DNA from: Streptomyces sp. NBC_00425
Lineage (GTDB): Bacteria; Actinomycetota; Actinomycetes; Streptomycetales; Streptomycetaceae
Direction: 5' to 3'
DNA: 64,000 nucleotides
Assembly (NCBI RefSeq): GCF_036030735.1
Contig: NZ_CP107928.1
Coordinates: 5,022,001 to 5,086,000 of the forward strand
Shown here: positions 34,158 to 43,062 of the stretch, piece after piece
Layout: each line of letters opens with the position of its first letter
Numbering within the stretch: the stretch's first letter is position 1
Translations under genes and position numbers: made by a program
Notes under the pieces: model-generated
The model's database searches: none
Told to the model about the DNA's origin: nothing
The model's input: only the letters and a program-made list of their open reading frames with translations

Positions 34158-36269
34158 TCAGCCGATCTGCGCGTTCTTGGAGACGGTCACCTGGTCGATG
34201 TCGGAGGTCCGCACGGTCACGGCGATCTTCCATTCGCCGGCCATGGGGATCTGCACGCCGTTCGCCGACCAGTGGCCGGTGGTGATGTGGTCGGGGGCGA
34301 CGGGCAGCGGCCCGATGCTCTTGGCCTCGAGGGTGAAGGCGACCTTCACCTCGGGCACGTCGAAGGCACGGCCGTTGGGCCGCGTCACGTACACGTGCAT
34401 CTCGTTGGCACCGGCGCGGGCGGGATCGAGGTCGACGCTCACCACGCCCTTGCCGTCGGCGCCGCCGGTGTCGAACGGCATGTCCAGGGTCAGGGCGCCC
34501 GAGGCGGAGTCCGCCGCGGAAGCCGAGGACGAGGAGGACCGGGCGGCCCTGGCGGCGTCCTGCTCCGTACGGCCCGGCTCGGTCGACGTCAGGACGGTGG
34601 TGACGGCGAGCAGGACGACGGCGACCCCGGTCTCGGCGAGCACCGAGCGGCGCAGCCCGAAGCGATCGTCGTCCGCGTTCCGCAGCCGCTTCTGCCGCGC
34701 GGCGTCCACGGCCGCCCGCTGCCGGGCGAGCTGCGCGGCCCGCTCTCCGCCCCCGGACCCCTTCTTGTTCTTGCCGGTGGAGGCCTTGGAGTCCTTCGAG
34801 TCCTGGGAGTCCTCGGGGGCCTTGGGGTAGTGCGAGTCCTTGGAGCCCTTGGAGCCCTTGGCGGGCTTGTGGCCCTCGACGCTCCCGGTGTCGCCCGAGG
34901 CCGCCCCGGCCGCCTCGCCGCTTCCCCCGGCAGCCGCCGCTGGGACGCGCTCTTTCCCGCGCACGGACTTCCCGGCGGCGGACCTCCCTGCGGCCGACGC
35001 CTTGGAGGCGGACGTGCGCACCCCCGCCTCGGTGGCCGCCGGAACCGCCAGCCGAGCCGTCCACCGACGGGAGGTCCAGGCGATGCCGACCAGCAGCGCC
35101 ACGAGTCCGATCTTGACGAGCAGCAGCTGTCCGTAGCGGGTGTCGGTGAACGCGGACCAGGAGCCGAGCTGACGCCAGGACTGGTAGACGCCGGTGGCGA
35201 CCACGACGAGGACGCTGCCGAAGGCGACCTGGGAGAAGCGCCGGACGGCGGCGGCGTCGACGGGACGGTCGGCGGGCGCGCGGTACAGCGCGACGAGCAG
35301 TGCGGCGAGCCCGCCGAGCCAGGTCGCGACCGCCAGCAGGTGCAGCACGTCGACCGGCATCGCGATGCCCGGCTGCAGTCCGGTAGAGGCGTGCTCGGCC
35401 ATGGCCCAGCTCGCCGCGAGTCCGGCTGCCACGACGGTTCCGCCGATGGCGAGCCCGAAGGTGAGGTCCCGCTTCTCGTCGTCGTCGCGCTTGTCGTAGG
35501 CGCCGAAGAGCACGGCGATGAACAGGGCGGCCGCGGCGAGCAGCAGCAGCCGGGAGACCAGGGCCGCGCCGGTCTTGGTCTGCAGGGCCTCGCCCAGGAG
35601 CGCGAGGTCGAAGACGTCGCCGAGCGTGCCCGAGCGGCTGTAGGAGCCGCGCAGGAGCAGCAGGAACAGGGTGGCCGCGGTCATCGCGAGCCAGCCGCCG
35701 ACGACCAGCCGCTGCAGGGACCGCACTCCGGTGCCGCGCTGCCAGCAGGCCAGCACGAAGGAACCCCCGCCGACCATCACGATGAACCCGGCGTACGACA
35801 TGTACCGGCCGAAGCCGTACAGCCGGCCGACGACTCCGCCGCCGGCCTCCTGGGCGGACACCGAGACGCTGGTCTGCGAGGGGGAGCCGATCGAGAAGGT
35901 GTAGGCGCCGGCGACCGGGTGGCTGTCGGCGGAGACCACCTGGTAGGTCACGGTGTACGTGCCGTCGGGCAGCCCCGAGTGCAGCTGGACGGCGTAGGTG
36001 GTGCCGCTGATCTCGGACGGCTTGCCGTCGTCGACCCGGGCGCCCTTGGGGTCGAGGACGCGCAACGAGTCGTCGTTCGTCGAGACGGTCTCGGAGAAGG
36101 TCAGCGTCACCTGCGTGGGAGCCTTGTCGACCACCACCCCCTGTGCGGGGTCGCTGCCGGTCAGCGCGGCGTGCGCGGTGGCGGGTCCGGCGCCGGCGAG
36201 GAGCGCGCCGGCGACCGCCAGGAACAGCAGCACGAGCATCCGGACGCGCGGGGCGATGGTCTGCGTCAA
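34158..36269 (-). CDS. CopC-CopD fusion copper protein with YtkA-like tail
   Basis: A 703-residue protein. After a signal peptide the mature CopC domain starts at His (ATAHAALTGSDPAQG), the copper ligand of CopC; a second His is in SADSHPVAGAYTF. A CopD membrane domain with about eight helices follows (residues 150-410). A long Lys/Ser/Gly-rich linker leads to one more helix and a C-terminal YtkA-like domain (VSVDLDPARAGANEMHVYV). It probably binds and moves copper across the membrane. It is 6 bases upstream of dtpA. Confidence 0.88.
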   Translation of the reverse strand: MTQTIAPRVRMLVLLFLAVAGALLAGAGPATAHAALTGSDPAQGVVVDKAPTQVTLTFSETVSTNDDSLRVLDPKGARVDDGKPSEISGTTYAVQLHSGLPDGTYTVTYQVVSADSHPVAGAYTFSIGSPSQTSVSVSAQEAGGGVVGRLYGFGRYMSYAGFIVMVGGGSFVLACWQRGTGVRSLQRLVVGGWLAMTAATLFLLLLRGSYSRSGTLGDVFDLALLGEALQTKTGAALVSRLLLLAAAALFIAVLFGAYDKRDDDEKRDLTFGLAIGGTVVAAGLAASWAMAEHASTGLQPGIAMPVDVLHLLAVATWLGGLAALLVALYRAPADRPVDAAAVRRFSQVAFGSVLVVVATGVYQSWRQLGSWSAFTDTRYGQLLLVKIGLVALLVGIAWTSRRWTARLAVPAATEAGVRTSASKASAAGRSAAGKSVRGKERVPAAAAGGSGEAAGAASGDTGSVEGHKPAKGSKGSKDSHYPKAPEDSQDSKDSKASTGKNKKGSGGGERAAQLARQRAAVDAARQKRLRNADDDRFGLRRSVLAETGVAVVLLAVTTVLTSTEPGRTEQDAARAARSSSSSASAADSASGALTLDMPFDTGGADGKGVVSVDLDPARAGANEMHVYVTRPNGRAFDVPEVKVAFTLEAKSIGPLPVAPDHITTGHWSANGVQIPMAGEWKIAVTVRTSDIDQVTVSKNAQIG

Positions 36270-36282
36270 GGTGGTCCCTCCC

Positions 36283-36813
36283 TCAGTGGCCGGTCGTCGG
36301 GTCGTACGTGGCGGACTTCACCGGGATCTCGACCTCGAGCGGGCCGGAGGAGGCGAAGTGGAGTTCGACGGTCACCGTTGCGCCCTGTACCGGCTTGCTC
36401 TTCAGCTTCTCGAACATCAGGTGGTTTCCGCCGCTCTTGAACACGAGTTGACCGTGGGCGGGGACGTCGAGGGCGGTGACCTCCTCCATCGACGACCCGA
36501 CGGTCTCGTGGAGGGTGACGCTGCCCGCCGCGGTGCTGGTGACGGACGTCAGCTCGTCCTTGGCACCGCCCTTGTTGACGACGGTCAGGAAACCGGCGGC
36601 CATGGTGGCGGAGACGGGCTGCGGAATGTAGGCGGCGCGGACGGACAGCTCCGCCCGGCCGTCCGCGTCCGATCCGCACGCCGTCAGCAGCAGCGCCCCG
36701 GTGACGACCGCGGAGGACGCGGCCAGCAACCGCGCCCGCCCCGCCCGGCGGGACCTCTCCAGGCCGGGCATCTCAAGGCCGGGCATCTCCCGGCGCGGCA
36801 GTGCCGAGCTCAC
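36283..36813 (-). CDS. ecuC: Extracellular copper chaperone, PCu(A)C domain lipoprotein
   Basis: A 176-residue lipoprotein with lipobox LLLTAC near residue 45. The PCuAC motif is present: His in LHETVGSSMEE, then HLMF, the H-x-M pair that binds Cu(I). The GTG at 36813 overlaps the sco stop. A repeated EMPGLEMPGLE lies before the signal peptide, so the true start might be further in. Passes copper to Sco/CuA or GlxA in this pathway. Confidence 0.88.
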   Translation of the reverse strand: MSSALPRREMPGLEMPGLERSRRAGRARLLAASSAVVTGALLLTACGSDADGRAELSVRAAYIPQPVSATMAAGFLTVVNKGGAKDELTSVTSTAAGSVTLHETVGSSMEEVTALDVPAHGQLVFKSGGNHLMFEKLKSKPVQGATVTVELHFASSGPLEVEIPVKSATYDPTTGH

Positions 36814-37457
36814 GGGTTCTCGCCCTTGATGATCTTGGGCAGGTCCTTGATGTAGTCGTCGACCTTGGCGTCCTCGCCGTACAGCAGGTATCCGCCGTTC
36901 GTTTTCGGGGAGAAGGCGACGACCTGGGTGCCGTGGGTGGAGACGATCTTGCCGTTCTTGTCCTTGTGCGGTGCCTCGACGGAGATGCCGAGCGAGCGGG
37001 CGGCTGCCTGGATCGTCGCGAACTTCCCGGTCAGGCCCACGACCTGGGGGTCGATGCCCTTGAGCCAAGTGCCGAGCGCGGCCGGGGTGTCACGGTCCGG
37101 GTCCGTGGTGACGAAGACGACGCGCAGCTCGTCCTGCTCCGCCTTGGGCAGCTGCTTCTTGGCGACGGCGATGTTGCTCATCGTCAGCGGGCAGACGTCC
37201 GGGCAGTTGGTGTAGCCGAAGTAGACCAGCGTCGGGTGGCCGTCCGTCTCCTTGCGGAGGTCGTAGGAGGCGCCCCGGGTGTCGGTGAGGACCAGGGCGG
37301 GCTTGGCGAAGGGCTGGTCCAGCACGGTCGCGGCCTGCTGCTTGCCCTCCTGGGAGACCACGGCCACGGGGCTCGTGCCGTCGTCGCTGCTGCAGGCGGA
37401 GAGGGTGAGAGTGGCGGCGGAGAGCAGCGCGGCCACGGCGAACGTCTTCTTGCGCAT
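36810..37457 (-). CDS. sco: SCO1/SenC-family copper chaperone lipoprotein
   Basis: A 215-residue lipoprotein (lipobox TLSAC). The thioredoxin-like fold has the copper motif CPDVC in YFGYTNCPDVCPLTM and the distal His in STHGTQVVAF. Sco proteins deliver copper to cytochrome oxidase and, in Streptomyces, to developmental copper enzymes. Coupled to ecuC by a 4-base overlap. Confidence 0.93.
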   Translation of the reverse strand: MRKKTFAVAALLSAATLTLSACSSDDGTSPVAVVSQEGKQQAATVLDQPFAKPALVLTDTRGASYDLRKETDGHPTLVYFGYTNCPDVCPLTMSNIAVAKKQLPKAEQDELRVVFVTTDPDRDTPAALGTWLKGIDPQVVGLTGKFATIQAAARSLGISVEAPHKDKNGKIVSTHGTQVVAFSPKTNGGYLLYGEDAKVDDYIKDLPKIIKGENP

Positions 37458-37594
37458 AGAGAAATGTCCCAGATATGTGAATTCGAGCTGGTCCCGGGTG
37501 TACGGCGAGAGCGCCGGATGAACCGTGCACCCCGGGTTGCGCGCCGTCGAGGAGCCGGCGCGGGCGGTGGCGGCCGCCCGCGCCGGCCGGGGGC

Positions 37595-38362
37595 TCAGGC
37601 CTCGGTCGTGGTCCGCCGGCGGCCGGCGAGCACGCCGTACGCCACACCGGCGACGCCGACGACGATGCCGACCACGCCGAGGACGCGGGCGGTGGTGTCG
37701 CTGCCGTCCACGTCGGAGGCGGCCGCCGTCGTCTTGGCGGCGGCCTTGGCGTCGTCGGACTCCTCAGCGGCGTTGGCGGCGGCGCCATGGTGGCCGTTCT
37801 CGGAGGCGGCGGTCAGGGCGAGCACCGGGGCCGGGTTCTGCGGCTCCTCCGCGCCGTCCGCCTGGACCTCGATCCAGCGCACGACCTCCTTGTTGGAGTA
37901 CGTCTGGATCGCCTTGAAGACCAGTTCGTCGGCGTCCTCGGGCAGCGCGCCCACGGACACCGGGAACTTCTGGAAGAAGCCCGGCTTCACGCCGTCGCCG
38001 GCGGCGGTCCAGGTGATCTTGGAGACCGCCTCGGAGATCTGCTTGCCGTGCAGCTCGATGGGCTTGGCGAGCTTGGCCTTGGTGACCTGGATCGTCCAGC
38101 CGTTGATCGGCTCCGGCATCGCGGAGGCCAGCGGGTGGTCGCTCGGGAAGGCGACCTCGAGCTTGATGGTCGAGGCGTTGTCCCGCTCGTTGGGGACCTT
38201 GAAGTCGACGACCGCGTAACCGCCCTTCGCGGCGGAGCCCTCGGCGGCGACGCTGACGTGCGCGAAGGCGGGCGAGGACAGGACGAGCACGGCGCTACCG
38301 GCGGCAGCGGCAGCGGCGGCGACCCGGCAGGCGTTACGGGAAGCGATGCGTGAGGCCTTCAT
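37595..38362 (-). CDS. YcnI-family (DUF1775) copper-binding membrane protein
   Basis: A 255-residue protein. The signal peptide ends PAFA, so the mature protein starts HVSV, matching the N-terminal His that binds copper in YcnI. The DUF1775 domain includes YAVVDFKVPNERDN and a conserved TVTWTA-like SKITWTAAG. A C-terminal helix (VLGVVGIVVGVAGVAYGV) anchors it. I preferred the ATG at 38362 to the upstream GTG. First clear member of the copper operon. Confidence 0.9.
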   Translation of the reverse strand: MKASRIASRNACRVAAAAAAAGSAVLVLSSPAFAHVSVAAEGSAAKGGYAVVDFKVPNERDNASTIKLEVAFPSDHPLASAMPEPINGWTIQVTKAKLAKPIELHGKQISEAVSKITWTAAGDGVKPGFFQKFPVSVGALPEDADELVFKAIQTYSNKEVVRWIEVQADGAEEPQNPAPVLALTAASENGHHGAAANAAEESDDAKAAAKTTAAASDVDGSDTTARVLGVVGIVVGVAGVAYGVLAGRRRTTTEA

Positions 38363-38486
38363 GACAGCGAGCACTCCACTCTGAGTGGTTCCGAGGGTGA
38401 GGATGAGGCGCGGGCACGCCGGTGCGCACGCGCGGGCGCCGCGCGACGGCGGCCGCCCCCGGGAGTGGAGTGCAGGTCGTGTCGCG

Positions 38487-39395
38487 TCAGGCAGCGAGGA
38501 CGAGTACGGGTACGTCCGGCGGACCTCGTCTGACCACCGAGTGCTGGAGCGCGATGGCGCGGGGTGATTCCGGCGTGAGGAGTGCGGTGCGCGGGACGCG
38601 CACTCCCGTGCCCGGCGCGGTGGGCAGCCCCGCGAGCAGGGCGCGCACCAGCGCGAGCGCTCCGCGCAGGGACCGCACGAGCGCCCCCTCGGCGACGCCG
38701 TGCGCGGACAGGGCGAGCAGGCGCAGCAGAGCCGTGTCGCCGCGCCGCAGCAGCCACCCGGCGGCGACGGCCGCGAGGACGTGGCCGAGCAGCATGGGCA
38801 GGGACGGCAGCAACGACATCGCCGAGCCGGTGGTGGCGAGGGCGTCCCCGGGATGCTGCATCGAACTCATCCCGGTCATGCCGCTCATGCCGCTCATGCC
38901 GGCGCCGCCCGTGCCGCCGCCGCCCGTGCCGGGGGAGTAGAGCCGCGCGTCGACGAGCATCTTCTGGGCCTGGGCCGGACTGATCGGCGCCGCCGTGGCC
39001 CCGCAGACCAGCCGGGCCGCCCGTTCGACGAGCGAGGCGTCGGACGCGGACAGCGCGGCGGAGGCGGAGGCGGAGGAAACCGAACGCGAGACGGACGTCG
39101 AAGCGGCGGCCGAGACGGAGGCGGTGTGCTGCCCGAGCCCGAACAGGGCGTGCAGCACGGTCTGTCCGACCGCGAGAAGCGCGGCGATGCCCGGCAGCGA
39201 GCGGGTGCGTCCCGCGAGCGGCGCCGCCACCGCGAGCACGGCCAGGAAGCCCACGCCCAGGGTCCACAGCGGAACGGCGGCGCAGGAGGCCGCCGTGTGC
39301 CCGACCGCGGCCAGCACGACACAGACCGCGGCGAACACCGCGGCCCGCAGCAGCCGGAGATCGCGACCGGAGCGCTCGCTGGAGGGGGCAGTCAT
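38487..39395 (-). CDS. Membrane protein with Met-rich motif, upstream of copper operon
   Basis: A 302-residue protein with about five hydrophobic segments. Between helices 3 and 4 is a Gly/Met stretch (AGMSGMSGMTGMSSMQHP), the kind of motif that binds Cu(I), preceded by a Ser/Ala-rich low-complexity segment. It ends with a hydrophobic PPDVPVLVLAA. It is 124 bases upstream of the YcnI gene in the same direction. A copper-sensing or transport role is inferred from motif and position. Confidence 0.75.
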   Translation of the reverse strand: MTAPSSERSGRDLRLLRAAVFAAVCVVLAAVGHTAASCAAVPLWTLGVGFLAVLAVAAPLAGRTRSLPGIAALLAVGQTVLHALFGLGQHTASVSAAASTSVSRSVSSASASAALSASDASLVERAARLVCGATAAPISPAQAQKMLVDARLYSPGTGGGGTGGAGMSGMSGMTGMSSMQHPGDALATTGSAMSLLPSLPMLLGHVLAAVAAGWLLRRGDTALLRLLALSAHGVAEGALVRSLRGALALVRALLAGLPTAPGTGVRVPRTALLTPESPRAIALQHSVVRRGPPDVPVLVLAA

Positions 39396-39636
39396 GGCGG
39401 GCTCATCATCGCACTGGCCTTACCGCCCTCCTACGGCAGGTCCACACGATCCGCACGATGCGGAAGATCATCTTCTGTGGTGAGTGGTGTGACTGATGCT
39501 TCTGCGTCCCACATACACCGATTTTCTGCCTGCGGGCATCCCCCATATGGGCGGCATCACGCGGAATTCACGCTTACATACGGCTGCGGGCGGCAATACG
39601 TATCGGTATGTCGAGCCGCAGCCAGGAGGCTGGAGC

Positions 39637-40092
39637 ATGAGCATCTGGTGGTCACTCCATCTGCGGCGCGAAGCCGCGAGCGTGCCGCTCGCCCGCCGCC
39701 TGCTGCTCGGCACGATGGAGACGGCGGGCGTCGATCCCGACGTCAGCTACGACCTCTCCGTCGCCCTGAGCGAGGCCTGCGCCAACGCCGTCGAGCACGG
39801 TGGGGACACCGCGATCGGCGGTTGTTCCGAGGCGTACCGGGTGACGGCCTACCTCGACGGCGAGACGTGCCGCATCGAGGTCGCCGACTCGGGCCCGGGG
39901 TTCACCGGCGAGCGCCCCGCTCCCGCGCCGGTGCGCACGAACACCGACGCCGAGCAGGGCCGGGGCCTGTTCCTCATCCAGGAGCTCGCCGACCACGTCC
40001 ACATCGGCAACAAGCCGGGGCGCGGCGGGGCGGTCGTGAGCTTCGACAAGATCCTGAAATGGCGCAAGGACGCCCCGCTGATGGCCGTGTGA
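39637..40092 (+). CDS. ATP-binding protein, RsbW-like HATPase
   Basis: A 151-residue HATPase_c protein of the Streptomyces anti-sigma-factor kind. The N box is LSEACANAVEHG, the G1 box IEVADSGPGF, and the G2 box EQGRGLFLIQELAD. AGGAGG lies upstream of the ATG at 39637. The upstream in-frame ATG at 39496 lies in non-conserved sequence. It probably binds or phosphorylates an anti-anti-sigma factor. Confidence 0.88.
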   Translation: MSIWWSLHLRREAASVPLARRLLLGTMETAGVDPDVSYDLSVALSEACANAVEHGGDTAIGGCSEAYRVTAYLDGETCRIEVADSGPGFTGERPAPAPVRTNTDAEQGRGLFLIQELADHVHIGNKPGRGGAVVSFDKILKWRKDAPLMAV

Positions 40093-40315
40093 GCCGACTG
40101 CGCGATGAGCCGCCCGCGCCGTGTGAGCCGCTGGCGTCGTGTGGTCCGGGCCGTGAGCCGGCAGCGCCGTGGGTGGGCAGCGTCCGGGTGCGCAGGCGGC
40201 GTCCGCCCTTCGGACCGTCAGACCCACGCGGCGGACCGGTGCTTCCGACCTCCCGGCACTCACAGGTTCCTCTCAGCGGGCTTTCAGCCCGCTGACGGCC
40301 GGCGTTCCTACTTTC

Positions 40316-40720
40316 ATGTCCATGACGGGACTTCGCAAGGACACCTCCATCACCCGGCGGCGCGCCCTCGCGGTCACCGGCGGCACGGTCGCGGCCGGCG
40401 GACTCGCCGCCGCCGGCTACCAGGCGGCCTTCGCCGACACCGGCACGACGGCCGGGGCGACAGCGGGCACGACGGCCGGGGCGACAGCGGGCACGACGTC
40501 CGGAGCGACCGTGTCGGCCTCCGTCGGCTCGACCGGCACCACCTGCATGACCCTGATGACGAGCGTCACGAAGGGGCCCTACTGCCTGGACGGCGCCCTG
40601 GTGCGCAAGGACATCACGTGCGGGCGGCACGCCCCCGAGCGGCGCCCCCACGAGAGCTCCGCCGAGCGACGCCCCGACGGCGTCCGCGTCCTCCTGAGGG
40701 CAGGTCATGCCCAGCCCTGA
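40316..40720 (+). pseudogene. Truncated intradiol dioxygenase-like protein
   Basis: The frame begins with a twin-arginine signal (TRRRALAVTGGTVAAGG) and a Thr/Gly/Ala repeat (TTAGATAGTTAGATAG). It then enters CMTLMTSVTKGPYCLDGALVRKDIT, which matches the start of secreted intradiol ring-cleavage dioxygenase-like proteins. At that point it leaves the family and runs into 33 unrelated Arg/Pro-rich residues and a stop. The catalytic Tyr and His residues are absent. The body appears deleted, with the 3' end now overlapping the next gene by 14 bases. Confidence 0.65.
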
Positions 40721-41555
40721 GGACGAGGCGCTCGCCCGGGCCGCGGTGGCCGCGCTGACGGGCCAGCTGGCACTGGCGCCCAAACCCGGTCTGCCCGATC
40801 CCCGCGACCTGGCCGCCCGGGTCACCCGCAGGGACCACCGCGGGCTGCGCTGGTCCGCCAAGGCGCTCGCACCCGGACTCGCGGCGATGGCCGCGGCCGC
40901 CCGCCGTACCGGCGAGCCCACGCCCGGACTCCGCGCGGAGCTGGGCGCGATCGGACGGTGCACCGAGCACTCGGTGGGCCTCGCCGGCGGCGGGCACCGG
41001 GGCGCCCTGTGGACGCTCGGCCTGCTGGTGGCGGCGGCCGCCCTGGACCCCCGGGCGCGGGGCGTCGAGGTCGCCGCGACCGCCAAGCGGATCGCCGCGC
41101 ACCCCGACCGGGCGGCCCCGCGGCGGCCCTCGCGGGGCGCGACGGTGTCGGCGAAGTACGGCGCGGCCGGCGCCCGCGGCGAGGCCCGCGCCGGGTTCCC
41201 GCATGTGCGCCGGGCGTTGGACGCCCTGGCGCGGGCGCGCACGGCCGGCGCCGACGAGGCCGAGGCCCGCCTCGACGCCCTGCTCACCGTGATGTCGACC
41301 CTCCAGGACACCGAACTCCTGCACACCGTCGGACCCTTGGGCCTGCGTCACGTCCAGGCGGGCGCCCGCGAGGTCCTCGAAGCGGGCGGCACGTCGACGG
41401 AACCGGGCGCGAAAGCCCTGGTCGCCTTCGACGCCGACCTCCACGCGCGCGCGTGGAGCCCCCGCGGCAGCGCGGGCCTCCTGTCGGGCGCCCTCTTCGT
41501 CGACGCCCTCCCGGTCACCGCACCGAGGGGAGCCGTATTGACGGGAGCCGCGTGA
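40707..41555 (+). CDS. Triphosphoribosyl-dephospho-CoA synthase family protein (CitG/MdcB-like)
   Basis: A 282-residue helical protein. LALAPKPGLPDPRD, GGGHRGALWTLGLL and the C-terminal third fit the CitG/MdcB family, which makes the prosthetic-group precursor of citrate or malonate decarboxylase. No decarboxylase genes are nearby, and the usual GxNTHKG loop reads AGGGHRG, so the function may differ. ATG at 40707, inside the 3' end of the broken dioxygenase frame. Confidence 0.75.
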   Translation: MPSPEDEALARAAVAALTGQLALAPKPGLPDPRDLAARVTRRDHRGLRWSAKALAPGLAAMAAAARRTGEPTPGLRAELGAIGRCTEHSVGLAGGGHRGALWTLGLLVAAAALDPRARGVEVAATAKRIAAHPDRAAPRRPSRGATVSAKYGAAGARGEARAGFPHVRRALDALARARTAGADEAEARLDALLTVMSTLQDTELLHTVGPLGLRHVQAGAREVLEAGGTSTEPGAKALVAFDADLHARAWSPRGSAGLLSGALFVDALPVTAPRGAVLTGAA

Positions 41556-41597
41556 CGCGGACGCAACCGGTCCCGCCCCCGCCCCGGGGGCACGGCG

Positions 41598-43001
41598 TCA
41601 CCCTGTCGCCGAAGCCGGAGCCGGAGCCGGAGCCGAAGCCGAAGCCGGAGCCGTCGCCGAAACCGTCACCGGAGCGGTCGGCTCCGGCGCCCCCTCGGCC
41701 GGTGCCGGCACCGGCGCCGACCTCCCGGCCGTCTCCGCCCACCGTCCTGCGGCGTCCCGTCCAGCCGCTGCCCTTCGCGCCGCCGGGCCCATGGCGTACG
41801 ACGCCGCCACCATCGCCGCGCCCAGCAGCAGCCAGCCCGGCGTGCCCCACTCGACCAGCAGCCAGGTCAGGACCAGCGGGCCGAGGGTGCGGGCCACGGT
41901 GACACCGGTGCCGAACAGGCCCTGGTACTCGCCGACCCGGTCGGCCGGGGCCAGGTCGAAGGAGAGCTGCCAGGAACCCGCCGACTGCCCCATCTCCGCT
42001 GCCACCTGCAGCACCGACCCGAGCACCAGGACGCCCGCCGCCACCCACGGGGACGCCCCCGCGGACAGGGCGAACACCGCGCAGGCGGCGCACATCACCC
42101 AGCCCGCACGCCGCACCGCGCGCGTGGCGCTCTCCAGCCCGGTCACCCCGCGCGCCGCCCGTACCTGGAACACCGTCACCGCGGCCGTGTTGAGGACGAA
42201 CAGCGCGGAGACCAGCCAGGCGGGCGCCCCGGTCCGCTCGGTGATCCACAACGGCAGCACGAGGCTCAGCAACGGCATCCGCAGCAGCAGCACGGTGTTG
42301 AGGAGCGCCACCAGCGCATAGGGACGGTCCCGGAGCACACCCAGGCCGCTTCCGCTTTTGCTCCCGCTCCCACCCCCGCCTCCGCTCGGGCGGAGCGTCC
42401 GGGGCGCCACGCGGGGCAGTGAGGCGAGCAGCAGCGCGCACACCAGGAAGCTCACCGCGTCGACGGCGAACACACCGAGGTAGGCCGCCCGGGTGCCGGC
42501 GTGCAGTGCGAGGCCGCCGAGCCCGGCGCCCACGGCCAGCCCCGCGTTCAGCGTCGCCTGGAGGCGCGCCAGCAGCCCCGTCCGCTCCCCGGCCGGCACC
42601 AGCCCCGCCAGGAGGGCCTGCCGGGCCGCCGCCAGCCCCGACTGGGCGGTCGCGTAGCCGCACGCCACGAGGACGAACGGCACGAACCCGCGCACGAGGG
42701 CGAAGGACGCCACGGCCAGCCCCGTCGCCAGCGCCAGCAGCACCGCCGTCCCCCGCGCCCCGTGTCGGTCGGCCAGTCGGCCCAGGGGCACCCCGGCCAG
42801 CGAGCCGACCGCCCACCCGAGGGTGAGACCGAGCCCCACGCGCGCGGGGGCGATACCGATCATCTGCGTGAAGTACAGGGCCGACGTCGTGTAGTACGCC
42901 CCGTCCCCGACCGAGTTGCTCAGCTGGGCGAGCGCGAGCAGGCGTTGGGGGCCGGTCCGGTGAGGGCGGGTCCGCTGGGCGCGAGTCTTCGGCATACCCA
43001 T
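41598..43001 (-). CDS. MFS transporter
   Basis: A 467-residue major facilitator protein with 12 predicted helices; PLGRLADRHGARG is the loop 2-3 signature. The C-terminal 45 residues are a Pro/Ala/Ser tail. Export of a small molecule is likely but the substrate is unknown. It lies downstream of the MocR regulator in the same direction, 61 bases away. Confidence 0.88.
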   Translation of the reverse strand: MGMPKTRAQRTRPHRTGPQRLLALAQLSNSVGDGAYYTTSALYFTQMIGIAPARVGLGLTLGWAVGSLAGVPLGRLADRHGARGTAVLLALATGLAVASFALVRGFVPFVLVACGYATAQSGLAAARQALLAGLVPAGERTGLLARLQATLNAGLAVGAGLGGLALHAGTRAAYLGVFAVDAVSFLVCALLLASLPRVAPRTLRPSGGGGGSGSKSGSGLGVLRDRPYALVALLNTVLLLRMPLLSLVLPLWITERTGAPAWLVSALFVLNTAAVTVFQVRAARGVTGLESATRAVRRAGWVMCAACAVFALSAGASPWVAAGVLVLGSVLQVAAEMGQSAGSWQLSFDLAPADRVGEYQGLFGTGVTVARTLGPLVLTWLLVEWGTPGWLLLGAAMVAASYAMGPAARRAAAGRDAAGRWAETAGRSAPVPAPAEGAPEPTAPVTVSATAPASASAPAPAPASATG

Positions 43002-43062
43002 GACGCTAGAACCCGGTTGGGCCTCTCGACAGCACCAATGTGGGCCCGGAAAAGTGGTCCAA

